From assembly GCF_003977755.1 (NCBI RefSeq), contig NZ_RQWN01000002.1:682001-746000 (forward strand): 64,000 nt of DNA, in the 5' to 3' direction. This stretch comes from Haloterrigena salifodinae (GTDB lineage Archaea > Halobacteriota > Halobacteria > Halobacteriales > Natrialbaceae). Of the stretch, positions 35,472-43,675 are shown piece by piece; position 1 is the first letter of the stretch, and every line of letters begins with the position of its first letter. The notes beneath the pieces are model-generated. The model searched no databases, was not told where the DNA came from, and saw nothing but the letters and a program-made list of their open reading frames with translations. The position numbers and the translations under genes are program-made.

Positions 35472-35477
35472 AAAAAA
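35472..35477 (-). terminator. T-tract after fbp
   Basis: Six T on the minus strand (A on the plus) 18 bases after the fbp stop, the usual oligo-T form of archaeal terminators. Confidence 0.5.
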
Positions 35478-35494
35478 TTGCCCGACGACGGCGA

Positions 35495-36364
35495 CTACTC
35501 GAGGGCCTCCTCGAGTCGGTCGATCAGGTCGGCGTTGCCGACGTGGACCGGCGTCCGGTCGTGTAACGCGTCGGGTTCGACGGACAGCAGCGACTCGTCG
35601 CCGTTCGAGGACCGCCCCCCGGCGCGTTCGATGACGTAGCCGATGGGGTTGCCCTCGAACTGCAGTCGCAGTTTGCCTTCCGGACTGGACTCGAGGGCGG
35701 GATACGCGAAGACCCCGCCGTAAGTGAGCACCTGGTTGACGTCGGCGATCATCGCGCCGCCGTAGCGGAGTTTAAGCTCGTCCTCGACCTCGCGGGCGTA
35801 GCGCTCGAAGTCCGCGGGCCAGTCGGGGACGCGGCCGCCAAAGCCGTAGACAACCGGTTCGTCGGGCAGGGTGATGTCCCGCTCGATGAGTTGACGTTCA
35901 CCGCCGGTCATCTCGTACTCGGCGACGGTCTCCTCGGTGGCGATCACCATTGTCGTGATCGGCCCGTAGAGGACGTATCCGGCCGCGATCAGGTCCTCGC
36001 CCGGAGCCGGCAGAGCGGCGTCGTAGACGCCGAAGATCGTCCCCATGGCGTTGTTGGACCTGAGATTCGAGGAGCCGTCCAGCGGGTCGACGGCGACCGC
36101 GTAGGCGTCGCTCGAGTCGGGGTCCGCACCGCAGTCCTCGGCTTCGGGGCGTTCTTCGCTGGCGTACTGCCCGACACCGTCGATCGCGGCGAGTCGCTCG
36201 CCGAGCATCTCGTCGGCCCAGACGTCGGCCTCCATCTGGGTCTCGCCGCTGGGGTTCTCCTCGTCGACGGCGCCGCGGCGGCCGATGAGCCCCTGCGTGA
36301 TCTCGGTCGCCGACCGACTGATGGTGGCGACGACGTCCTCGACGACTGGATCGGACACCGTCAT
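35495..36364 (-). CDS. fbp: class 1 fructose-1,6-bisphosphatase
   Basis: This 289-residue FBPase hydrolyses fructose-1,6-bisphosphate to fructose-6-phosphate in gluconeogenesis. Metal and substrate residues are visible: E-E-N-P-S-G-E (35-41), the conserved S-E-E acidic turn (69-71) and D-P-L-D-G-S-S-N (93-100). Late in the protein L-R-Y-G-G-A-M-I-A-D-V-N-Q-V-L precedes the sugar-phosphate site region and G-N-P-I-G-Y. It is shorter than plant/animal enzymes, as usual in haloarchaea. It lies one base downstream of fba, so the two gluconeogenic enzymes are co-transcribed. Confidence 0.96.
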   Translation of the reverse strand: MTVSDPVVEDVVATISRSATEITQGLIGRRGAVDEENPSGETQMEADVWADEMLGERLAAIDGVGQYASEERPEAEDCGADPDSSDAYAVAVDPLDGSSNLRSNNAMGTIFGVYDAALPAPGEDLIAAGYVLYGPITTMVIATEETVAEYEMTGGERQLIERDITLPDEPVVYGFGGRVPDWPADFERYAREVEDELKLRYGGAMIADVNQVLTYGGVFAYPALESSPEGKLRLQFEGNPIGYVIERAGGRSSNGDESLLSVEPDALHDRTPVHVGNADLIDRLEEALE

Positions 36365-36365
36365 C

Positions 36366-37160
36366 CTATTCAGTCTGCTCGAGTGCGGCGTCGGCAGTCT
36401 CCTCCTCGTAGATGACCTTCTCGAGGGCGTCGAGCAGCCGGGTCGGGTCCTCGCGCTGCCAGACGTTGCGGCCGACGGCCAGCCCCGTCGCGCCGGCGTC
36501 GATCACGGCCTCGACGGTCGACAGGAACTCGTAGTCGGAGGTCTTCGAACCGCCGGACATGACGACGTTCATGTCGCCGGCACACTGCACCGCGTGAGCC
36601 ATCGCGTCCTTGCTGCCGGGATACTTGACCTTCGCGATGTCGGCGCCCAGTTCGAGGGCCAGTCGGGTCGCATAGGAGATGGTACCCGGCTTGGTGTCGT
36701 TTTTCAGCCCCTGTCCGCGCGGGTACGACCACATGACCATCGGCAGGTCGTACTCGCGGCCCTTCTCCTGGGCGTCGCGGAACTCCTCGACCATCTCGAT
36801 CTCGTGGTTCGAGCCGCCGTAGACGGTAAAGCCGAGGGCGTCGGCGCCGATTTCGGCGGCGTAGTCGACCGAACAGTTGACCGCCGAGTCCGGCTCGCCC
36901 ATCCAGAGGTTCGACGTCCCGTTTAACTTCAACAGGAGGTTGACGTCGTCCTCGTAGCTGGGATAGTAGCCTTCGGCAATCCCCTTCTGGACGGCCATCG
37001 CGGTAACGGCGTCGTGGGTCGCCGTCTCGAAGACCGTCGATGGATCGAGCTTCTCCGGCACGTCTTCGAAGTCGACGGGCCCGTGCTCGAGCCCGTGGTC
37101 CATCGCGAGAATCAGTGACTTGCCGTCGCGAACGATCGGGGAGTCGTCGATCGGAATCAT
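36366..37160 (-). CDS. fba: class I fructose-bisphosphate aldolase (archaeal DhnA/FbaB type)
   Basis: This 264-residue TIM-barrel aldolase joins dihydroxyacetone-phosphate and glyceraldehyde-3-phosphate. It has A-M-D-H-G-L-E-H-G at the N-terminus (D21), the Schiff-base lysine in A-K-V-K-Y-P-G (K177) and the phosphate loop A-G-A-T-G-L-A-V-G-R-N near the end. W-S-Y-P-R-G (144-149) holds the conserved tyrosine. It forms an operon with fbp (one-base gap), which together convert triose phosphates to fructose-6-phosphate; the latter is also the substrate of GlmS encoded elsewhere in this window. Confidence 0.95.
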   Translation of the reverse strand: MIPIDDSPIVRDGKSLILAMDHGLEHGPVDFEDVPEKLDPSTVFETATHDAVTAMAVQKGIAEGYYPSYEDDVNLLLKLNGTSNLWMGEPDSAVNCSVDYAAEIGADALGFTVYGGSNHEIEMVEEFRDAQEKGREYDLPMVMWSYPRGQGLKNDTKPGTISYATRLALELGADIAKVKYPGSKDAMAHAVQCAGDMNVVMSGGSKTSDYEFLSTVEAVIDAGATGLAVGRNVWQREDPTRLLDALEKVIYEEETADAALEQTE

Positions 37161-37184
37161 CTGTTAGACGGTGCACTAGGCCGC

Positions 37185-37191
37185 TATATAT
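37185..37191 (-). promoter_or_regulatory. TATA element of the fba-fbp operon
   Basis: GATATATAG on the minus strand, centred 27-28 bases before the fba ATG at 37160; this is a strong haloarchaeal TATA box with leaderless spacing. Confidence 0.65.
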
Positions 37192-37275
37192 CTCTGATGG
37201 TCCGGATTATCGAAATTACGTACATTCGTAGTTATTAGCCCGACAGCGCCGCTCGAGTCGACTCGAGCGATCCCG

Positions 37276-38067
37276 TTAGATATCGAGCAGTTCCCGCGCG
37301 TTGTGTCGCCAGCTCCGGACGTGCAAGACGTCGAGGTTGAGGGCGGTGGCGACCGCGAAGGCGCTCACCGTCGCCAGCCGCTCCGCCGATCGAATGCCGG
37401 CCTCGGCCAGGTCGTCGGCGTCGTCGGGACCGACGCCTGTGACGGCGGTCACCGGCGTCGGTTTCGGATACGGCCGCTCGGAGGGTTTGTCGCGCTCGAC
37501 GGCGGCGATCGGCGAGTGCTCGTACTCGAAGGACTGCCAGTCCTCGTCCCCGCTGACCGCGATCCACTCGCGCTCGGCAGCCCCGAGGCCCCGCACCTCG
37601 CTCGAGCGCCGCTCGAGGTCGCCGTCGCCCTCGAACGACCACGGCAGCGAGAACCGTCGTCGCAGCGCGTCCGCGGTCGCCTCGTCGAGCCCCGCGTCGA
37701 GCAACAGCCGGTAGGAGTACTCCTTCTTGCAGACCGCGTCGGGATCGACACCGGCGTTCTCGAGGCGTTCCCGCTCGCTGGACTCGAGTTCGCGGCCACG
37801 ACCGCGGCCGTCGCGGTCGCCTCGTTTCCCATCGTCCGTTCGGCCCTGCGCTGATTCGTCGGCCGACTCGAGATAGTCGTCCTCGTCGAACGCGAGTTCG
37901 ACGTGATCGGCGTCCTCGCCGGCGGCGTCGACGTCGAGATCAACCGAGATGCCGATCCCAAGATCGACCGTTTCGGTCCCGGCATCGGCGTCGGCTGCGC
38001 CGCTGGATTCGCTGTCCCCCTTCCCTCCCCGTTCGGTGACGGCGTCGTTCTTGCTCACACGGTTCAC
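37276..38067 (-). CDS. helix-hairpin-helix domain protein
   Basis: This 263-residue protein has a long acidic, low-complexity N-terminus (1-95) and a C-terminal part with helix-hairpin-helix units. One is around N-A-G-V-D-P-D-A-V with Y-R-L-L-L-D-A-G-L-D-E-A-T-A-D-A-L-R-R-R; a clear one is V-T-A-V-T-G-V-G-P-D-D-A-D-D-L-A-E-A-G-I (about 205-224). HhH units bind DNA backbone non-specifically or mediate protein contacts. No catalytic domain is recognised; similar haloarchaeal proteins carry DUF7409-type names. The start is GTG at 38067, or GTG three codons later (M-S-K-N-D). Confidence 0.8.
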   Translation of the reverse strand: MNRVSKNDAVTERGGKGDSESSGAADADAGTETVDLGIGISVDLDVDAAGEDADHVELAFDEDDYLESADESAQGRTDDGKRGDRDGRGRGRELESSERERLENAGVDPDAVCKKEYSYRLLLDAGLDEATADALRRRFSLPWSFEGDGDLERRSSEVRGLGAAEREWIAVSGDEDWQSFEYEHSPIAAVERDKPSERPYPKPTPVTAVTGVGPDDADDLAEAGIRSAERLATVSAFAVATALNLDVLHVRSWRHNARELLDI

Positions 38068-38168
38068 CAGTTACCGATAGCTCACACCCTCGATCCTTGA
38101 AGGTTACCCTCGGGATGAATGTCTCTTCTACCGAACGGTTCGATTCGGCCCTCGTCGACGGTTCGGGC

Positions 38169-39197
38169 TCAGTCCTCGAGCAGGGGCTCGAGTTCGGCGG
38201 CGAGAGTCTCGCCCATCGTAATCATCGCGTTGTCGCCGGGGTGGACCAGATCGGTCGTCAGCCCGCCGATCGTCGGGAGCAGTTCGGGTCCCTCGAGGAG
38301 GTGGACGTTCTCGTGGGTCGTTTCGGCGACGACCTCGCGCAGTTCCTCGCGGAACCGCTCGCAGAGTTCGGTCTCGCCGTTGCTCCGACAGACGTCCATG
38401 GCGTTGCGAAAGATGGTGATTGCGACGACCGGTTTGTCGGGATGGGCGCTCGCCACGCGGTCGATCAGCCGTTCGGCCCGCTCGCGGAATTCCGCGGGCT
38501 CGAACGTGCCGACCATGTTCACCGAGACCGAGAGCGTCGCGACGTCCCAGTCGTCGCGCTCGGCGATGTGGTCGGCCATCGCGGCGTCGCAGTAGGCGGT
38601 GCCGCAGGAGCCGAGATTGACGAGGTCGGCGTCGAGTCGGCGCGCCGTCTGGTCGACGTAGGTCAGGTGCTCGCCCAGCGGCGCCTCGCCCTCGGTGATC
38701 GAGGTGCCGTAGGCGAGGTAGCGCCGGTCGGGGAGTTCCTCGTTTCGCGGCGGCCGGATGTCGCCCTCGACGCCGTGGTAGACCATCGGCCCGCCGCGGT
38801 GCTCGCCCGGCAACCGGATCCGACAGACGCGGGGATCGAAGGCGAGGTCCTCGACGGCCGACGGCTCGAGGTCGGCGAGTTTCTCCGGCAGCGAGACCTC
38901 GATCGCGGTCGGCTCCGGGCCGACGACGACCTCCGTCGAGCCCTGGATCGGCCCCCAGAAGACGCGGACGGTTCCCTCCTCGGCGCTCCCGCCGGAGACC
39001 GTCGAGAGCGTTACCGTCGCGTCGCCGTCGGGGACGAACCGGAGTTCGACGCCCGCGGGATGGCGCATTCGGGACTGCGCGCCGTCGTTGAGTTCGGTCC
39101 GCACCGATTCCGGAACGCGCTGGAGCAACTGCCCGTCTCGACCCTCGACCGGTCGACGATCGCCGACGTTGTGGAACTGGATGCCGTCCTGTTGCAT
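38169..39197 (-). CDS. SGNH/GDSL-family hydrolase
   Basis: This 342-residue protein has an N-terminal beta-sandwich (about 45-155) and a C-terminal SGNH hydrolase domain. Block I is A-Y-G-T-S-I-T-E-G (nucleophile S166). G-S-C-G-T-A-Y and S-V-S-V-N-M carry the block II Gly and block III Asn, and D-L-V-H-P-G-D contains the catalytic Asp-His. The two-domain layout is like carbohydrate or acyl esterases (CE2/GDSL-type) that deacetylate sugars. There is no signal peptide, so it acts in the cytoplasm. The substrate is unknown. It is transcribed divergently from the 3-hydroxyacyl-CoA dehydrogenase gene. Confidence 0.87.
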   Translation of the reverse strand: MQQDGIQFHNVGDRRPVEGRDGQLLQRVPESVRTELNDGAQSRMRHPAGVELRFVPDGDATVTLSTVSGGSAEEGTVRVFWGPIQGSTEVVVGPEPTAIEVSLPEKLADLEPSAVEDLAFDPRVCRIRLPGEHRGGPMVYHGVEGDIRPPRNEELPDRRYLAYGTSITEGEAPLGEHLTYVDQTARRLDADLVNLGSCGTAYCDAAMADHIAERDDWDVATLSVSVNMVGTFEPAEFRERAERLIDRVASAHPDKPVVAITIFRNAMDVCRSNGETELCERFREELREVVAETTHENVHLLEGPELLPTIGGLTTDLVHPGDNAMITMGETLAAELEPLLED

Positions 39198-39220
39198 AGT
39201 TTACCCGACTTTCCCAGCGG

Positions 39221-39228
39221 CTTATAAT
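39221..39228 (-). promoter_or_regulatory. TATA element of SGNH hydrolase gene
   Basis: AATTATAAG on the minus strand centred about 27 bases before the ATG at 39197. Confidence 0.55.
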
Positions 39229-39283
39229 TCTAGTTCCCGGTTCCTGCCCCTACGTTTACCAGTCGGTGCGTGTAACTCGAGGC

Positions 39284-40138
39284 ATGGTTCGCGACCGAAT
39301 CGAGCGGATCGGCGTCGTCGGCGCGGGAACGATGGGCAGCGGCATCGCGCAGGTCGCTGCGACCAACGGGTACGACGTCGTGATGCGCGACATCGAACAG
39401 GAGTTCGTCGAGAGCGGCTTCGAGACCATCGCGAACAGCCTTAACCGCCTCGAGAGTCGGGACGCCCTCGAGGATGATCCCGAGATGATCCGCGATCGGA
39501 TCGAGGGGACGACGCTCATCGACGACTTATCGGACTGCGACCTCGTCGTCGAGGCCGCCCTCGAGGAGCTCGAGGTCAAGCAGGACGTCTTCGCCGATCT
39601 CGAGCGGGTCTGCGACGAGGACGTGTTGCTCGCGACGAACACGAGCACGCTCTCGATCACCTCGATCGCGAGCGACCTCGAGCACCCCGAACGGGTGATC
39701 GGCCTGCACTTCATGAACCCCGTCCCGATCATGGAGGGCGTCGAGGTGGTCGTCGGCGAGAAGACGACCGAGGCGGCGTCCGAGCTCGCACACGACCTCG
39801 CGGAGGACTTGGAAAAGACGACCTGGGAAGCCGACGATAAACCCGGCTTCGTCACTAACCGCATCCTGATGCCGTGGGTCAACGAAGGGATCCGGGCCTT
39901 CGACGAGGGCGTCGCGACGAAGGAGGACATCGACGCGGGGATGGAACTCGGCACGAACGTCCCCATGGGACCGCTGACGCTGGCGGATCACATCGGGCTG
40001 GACGTCTGCCTGCACGCCTCCGAGACCTTACACGAGGAACTCGGCGATCGCTACAAGCCCGCCTACCTCCTCAAACGGAAGGTCGAGGCCGGCGACCTCG
40101 GCAAGAAGACGGGCAAGGGATTCTACGAGTACGAGTAG
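39284..40138 (+). CDS. 3-hydroxyacyl-CoA dehydrogenase (3-hydroxybutyryl-CoA dehydrogenase type)
   Basis: This 284-residue enzyme oxidises L-3-hydroxyacyl-CoA to 3-ketoacyl-CoA with NAD(P). The Rossmann motif G-V-V-G-A-G-T-M-G-S-G-I-A (10-22) and the catalytic-His segment G-L-H-F-M-N-P-V-P (about 139-147) are intact, as is the C-terminal helical domain with M-G-P-L-T-L-A-D and G-K-G-F-Y-E-Y-E at the end. The single-function length matches Hbd/PaaH enzymes of fatty acid or butyryl-CoA metabolism. An in-frame GTG six codons upstream is a weaker start. The upstream GTTTACC is a candidate TATA. Confidence 0.95.
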   Translation: MVRDRIERIGVVGAGTMGSGIAQVAATNGYDVVMRDIEQEFVESGFETIANSLNRLESRDALEDDPEMIRDRIEGTTLIDDLSDCDLVVEAALEELEVKQDVFADLERVCDEDVLLATNTSTLSITSIASDLEHPERVIGLHFMNPVPIMEGVEVVVGEKTTEAASELAHDLAEDLEKTTWEADDKPGFVTNRILMPWVNEGIRAFDEGVATKEDIDAGMELGTNVPMGPLTLADHIGLDVCLHASETLHEELGDRYKPAYLLKRKVEAGDLGKKTGKGFYEYE

Positions 40139-40263
40139 CGCCGCGGGCGGTAGCCGGTACGAGTCGCGCCCTCGACTCGAGGGACACGAGTTACCGGAGT
40201 CCCACTGATCGACCCGGTTCCGACACCGAATCTTCTTGCCGTCTACAGACGTCGGTTCGCGCA

Positions 40264-41502
40264 ATGAATCGATCGTCCGCCGCCGAATCCGACCCCGAAC
40301 GCGGGTCCGAGAGCGATCGGCTCTCCGACCGCGTCCGCGACATCGAACCCCAGGGGATCCGCGTGATGTTCGAACTCGCTGCCGAGTACGAGCGCGAGCA
40401 TGGGGACGAGGTCGACCTCGTCCACCTCGAGTTCGGCGAACCCGACTTCGACACGCCGGCACACGTCGTCGACGCGGCGTTCAAGGCCGCCCGCGACGGA
40501 GCGACCCGGTACACCTCGAACGCGGGCCTCCCGGCGCTCAGGGAGGTGATCGCCGAGACGCTGTCGTCCGACGGCAATCTGACGGTCGATCCCGAGTCGG
40601 AACTCGTCGTCACGAACGGCGGCGTCGAGGCGCTGCATCTCGCGATCCAGACGGTCGTCGACCCCGGCGAGGAGGTCGTCGTACCGACGCCCGCCTGGCC
40701 GAACCCGATCTCGCAGGCGAAACTCGCCGACGGCGTCCCCGTGGAGGTGCCGATGCCGGCCGAAGAGGGTTTCGAACCCGACGCCGATCGGATCGTCGAC
40801 GCCATCGGCCCGAACACGGCGGCGGTCACGCTGACCTCGCCCTCGAACCCGACTGGCCGGGCGTACGCTGCGGACGCAATCGAACGCGTCGTCGACGCTG
40901 CGGCCGAGCACGACGCCTACGTGCTCGCCGACGAAGTCTACCGGCAACTCACTTACGACGAGATTCCGCCTCGAGTCGCGAGCGTCGCCGACCGCGACGA
41001 CCGGGTGCTCTCGATCGACTCCTTCTCGAAGGCCTATGCGATGACCGGCTGGCGCGTCGGCTGGCTCTCCGGTCCCGAGGACGTCGTCGCGCAGATCGCG
41101 AAGATCCACGAGAGCACGACCTCCTGCGTCAACACGCCCGCCCAGTACGCCGCAATCGAGGCGCTGACCGGACCGCAGGAGCCGTTCCGCGAAATGGTCG
41201 CCGCCTTCCGTTCCCGCCGGGACTACGTCGTCGACCGCCTCGAGTCGATCCCCCGCGTGTCCGTCGCCGAACCTGAGGGGGCCTTCTACGCGTTCGTCGA
41301 CGTGAGCGCGCTCGAGGGGTCGAGCGTGGACGTCGCCAAACGGCTCCTCTACGAGCAGGGCGTCGTCACGGCGCCGGGGCGGGCCTTCGGCGACGGCGGC
41401 GAGGGACACCTCCGGCTGAGCTTCGCGAACGACCGCGACCGGCTCGAACTGGGACTCGATCGGCTCGAGGCGTTGGTTCGAACCGAACTGGGCGCCGAGT
41501 GA
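40264..41502 (+). CDS. PLP-dependent class I/II aminotransferase
   Basis: This 412-residue fold-type I aminotransferase is close to aspartate/alanine-type enzymes of archaea. Visible features are T-R-Y-T-S-N-A-G-L-P-A-L-R (substrate loop), S-N-P-T-G-R (cofactor Asn), L-A-D-E-V-Y (Asp contacting PLP nitrogen, then Tyr), S-F-S-K-A-Y-A-M-T-G-W-R-V-G (Schiff-base Lys) and R-L-S-F-A (substrate-carboxylate Arg) near the end. An extra 30 polar residues precede the core. The amino-acid substrate cannot be read. It is monocistronic, downstream of the 3-hydroxyacyl-CoA dehydrogenase gene. Confidence 0.93.
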   Translation: MNRSSAAESDPERGSESDRLSDRVRDIEPQGIRVMFELAAEYEREHGDEVDLVHLEFGEPDFDTPAHVVDAAFKAARDGATRYTSNAGLPALREVIAETLSSDGNLTVDPESELVVTNGGVEALHLAIQTVVDPGEEVVVPTPAWPNPISQAKLADGVPVEVPMPAEEGFEPDADRIVDAIGPNTAAVTLTSPSNPTGRAYAADAIERVVDAAAEHDAYVLADEVYRQLTYDEIPPRVASVADRDDRVLSIDSFSKAYAMTGWRVGWLSGPEDVVAQIAKIHESTTSCVNTPAQYAAIEALTGPQEPFREMVAAFRSRRDYVVDRLESIPRVSVAEPEGAFYAFVDVSALEGSSVDVAKRLLYEQGVVTAPGRAFGDGGEGHLRLSFANDRDRLELGLDRLEALVRTELGAE

Positions 41503-41581
41503 CCGTTCCGGACGTCGGCGCTGCCGTCTCGAGAGAAGTGAAGAAACGGTCTCCCATCCACTGTCACTGAGCGTACCGCAA

Positions 41582-41719
41582 TCACTCGTTGTCGAACGCG
41601 ACGATTCCCTCGGCGGTGGCGACGAGACAGACGCTATCGGCGAGGGTGACCGACTGGCCGTAGTCGTCGAAGCCGTGGCGTTCGAGGACGGCCCCGCGTG
41701 CGGGATCGACGAGGCGGAC
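41582..41719 (-). pseudogene. 46-codon relic: C-terminus of a PQQ/beta-propeller-like gene
   Basis: The minus-strand frame between a stop at 41720-41722 and the stop at 41582-41584 reads V-R-L-V-D-P-A-R-G-A-V-L-E-R, then Y-G-Q-S-V-T-L-A-D-S-V-C-L-V-A-T and G-I-V-A-F-D-N-E. This strand-like pattern resembles the last blade of a propeller. There is no start codon, and the frame is closed on the 5' side, so only the tail of a deleted or frameshifted gene remains. Confidence 0.55.
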
Positions 41720-41790
41720 CTATTGATTCCCGACGCCGCGACTCCGGATCGCGACCACCGGTCAAACACCCGTTCGATCCACCTCAATGT

Positions 41791-41797
41791 TTTTATA
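41791..41797 (+). promoter_or_regulatory. TATA element of membrane protein gene
   Basis: TTTTATAT in a short AT-rich patch, centred about 27 bases before the ATG at 41821; predicts a leaderless transcript. Confidence 0.6.
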
Positions 41798-41820
41798 TCT
41801 TATATTCTAATGTGGGAAAT

Positions 41821-43107
41821 ATGCGGCCATCCCGCCTCGCGATCGTCGCCCTCCTCTGTCTCGTCGGTCTCGCGGGAATCGCCGTCGTCGCGGGCGCACC
41901 GCCGCCGACGGAACTCTGCGGGGTCTGTAGCTCCGACGTGTCCGACAGGGCGGGGATCGACGGCGCGACCGGGGCGGGGACGCTCGATATCCACGTCGAC
42001 GAACGCGGCGATTCGCTCTGGCGGGCTCGTGTCCCCGTCAACTCCTCGGCCGCCGAGCGATACCGGACCAACGAGAGCGTGCTCGAGGCCGCGGTCGACG
42101 ACGCGTGGACGCCCTATCACGCGGCTGAGGGCGACGTCGGCGCCGTCGAATCGACGCTCGAGGGGGAGACGGTGGTCGTCGAGTACGCCGTCGACGACGT
42201 CGCCAGGCAGGGCGTCGGTGACGCCTGGATCGTCGATTACTTCGCTCTCGGAACGTCGAACGCTCGCTACGGCCGGACGGCCGATCGCGTGACGATCCAC
42301 GCGCCCGAGGGGACGGAAATCACGAACCGCGTCCCGGACGCCGCGGTGGACGAGAATACCGCAACGTGGACGGACGACGCCGAGTTCGACAGGCAGACGT
42401 ACGTCACCTACGGCAGCGGCGGCGTCCTCGGAGCGGCGGCCGGTTACGCCACGATCGGCCTCGAGGTCGGGCCGACGGCCCTCGAGCACGGGGTGTACGG
42501 CGGCGCCGCGCTCGGGCTACTCGTCGGACTCGTCGGCGTTGCAGTCTGTCGAGCCGATCTGGGGATCGCCGTCTTCGACGCCGCGACGCTCGAGCGACTG
42601 ATCGTAACCGTCGGCGCTGTCGGGGCGGCAGGCTTCCTCGTCGTCGGCGTGGTTGCGACCGACGCCGGCCTCGCGCCGGGCGCCGTCGCGCCGGCCTCGC
42701 TCGGGGTCGGGTACGCCCTGCTGGGAAGTGCGGCGCGCCGCCTCGGCCGTCGGCTCGAGACCCGCGGGCTCGTCGGACTATCGCTCCTCGCGACGGTCGT
42801 CACCGGCGGGGTCGCCCTCCTGCTTGCCGGCCCGCCGGTGTACGCGATTCCGCTTTGTTTCGGCGCGGCCACCGCGCTCTGTCTTCCGATCGGGTACGTC
42901 GCCGAGCGCGGACGATTCCCGGTTGCGCTCGTCGCGGGCGCCGCGGTCGCGCCGATCGTCGCGATCGCGAGCGTCGCTCCCGTCTCCGCGTTCGGCTACG
43001 GACCGGCTCTGTACGGCCTCCTCTTGTTGCCGTGGGTCGCGGCCGTCGCCGCCTTCGGCTACCCGCTCGCGCTGCTCGGCCGACGGCTCGCGCTCGGCCT
43101 CGACTGA
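41821..43107 (+). CDS. exported/polytopic membrane protein of unknown function
   Basis: This 428-residue protein has a signal-like N-terminal helix (6-25, followed by A-G-A-P-P-P), then an extracytoplasmic domain with a C-x-x-C pair (E-L-C-G-V-C, C33 and C36). About 160 residues of beta-rich sequence follow, then about seven to eight membrane helices from residue 200 to the end. The extracellular C-x-x-C near the membrane could bind metal or form a disulfide. I do not recognise the family. The ATG at 41821 is fixed by a TATA box 27 bases upstream. Confidence 0.75.
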   Translation: MRPSRLAIVALLCLVGLAGIAVVAGAPPPTELCGVCSSDVSDRAGIDGATGAGTLDIHVDERGDSLWRARVPVNSSAAERYRTNESVLEAAVDDAWTPYHAAEGDVGAVESTLEGETVVVEYAVDDVARQGVGDAWIVDYFALGTSNARYGRTADRVTIHAPEGTEITNRVPDAAVDENTATWTDDAEFDRQTYVTYGSGGVLGAAAGYATIGLEVGPTALEHGVYGGAALGLLVGLVGVAVCRADLGIAVFDAATLERLIVTVGAVGAAGFLVVGVVATDAGLAPGAVAPASLGVGYALLGSAARRLGRRLETRGLVGLSLLATVVTGGVALLLAGPPVYAIPLCFGAATALCLPIGYVAERGRFPVALVAGAAVAPIVAIASVAPVSAFGYGPALYGLLLLPWVAAVAAFGYPLALLGRRLALGLD

Positions 43108-43231
43108 TAAATCGAGGCTGGAGTCGGACCGAACGGCGGTCGGAAAGCGGACGAGCGAGCCGTTCGGCGCGGACCGTTCCGATCGCTGACGCATGCGTAG
43201 CTGTAAGCAGACTGGCGTCGAAGGGCCCGAT

Positions 43232-43489
43232 ATGGGCCGAAACGTCCACCTCAACGACATCGAGCCGGTGCTCGAGGAACTCGATTATCCGGTCTCTCGA
43301 GACGCGGTCGCCGACCAGTGCGACGACGTGACGCTGGTCTTGGCCGACGGCGAGGAGAACCTCGGTGACCTCGTCGCCGGATCGGGCGCCGACGAGTTCT
43401 CGTCGACGGACGATCTGCAATCGGAAGTGTTCAACCTCCTCCCTCGCCACGCCGTCGGCGAGCCCTATCAGTCAGAAGGGGAAGGATAA
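43232..43489 (+). CDS. DUF5789 family protein
   Basis: This 85-residue protein matches the small haloarchaeal DUF5789 family: L-D-Y-P-V-S-R-D-A-V-A at the front, then V-T-L-V-L-A-D-G-E-E-N-L-G-D-L-V, ending S-E-V-F-N-L-L-P-R-H-A-V-G-E-P. It is soluble and acidic; function is unknown. The ATG at 43232 is chosen over an in-frame start 13 codons earlier because the family begins just before the H-L-N-D-I-E-P-V-L segment. Confidence 0.85.
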   Translation: MGRNVHLNDIEPVLEELDYPVSRDAVADQCDDVTLVLADGEENLGDLVAGSGADEFSSTDDLQSEVFNLLPRHAVGEPYQSEGEG

Positions 43490-43675
43490 GCGTACGGAAC
43501 GCCATCAGCGCCGAACCCGGCTCAGCAGACTCGAAGTGGTGGTCTCAGGATCGCCGACCGACTCGAGGTCTCCGGATGGAGGACGGATTGCGCTCACGTC
43601 CCCGTCGACGCGACAGCCGACACCGGATCCGAGAGTCGCGCCGTTAGACGCGTGCGAAACCGACGAGTGAAGCGG

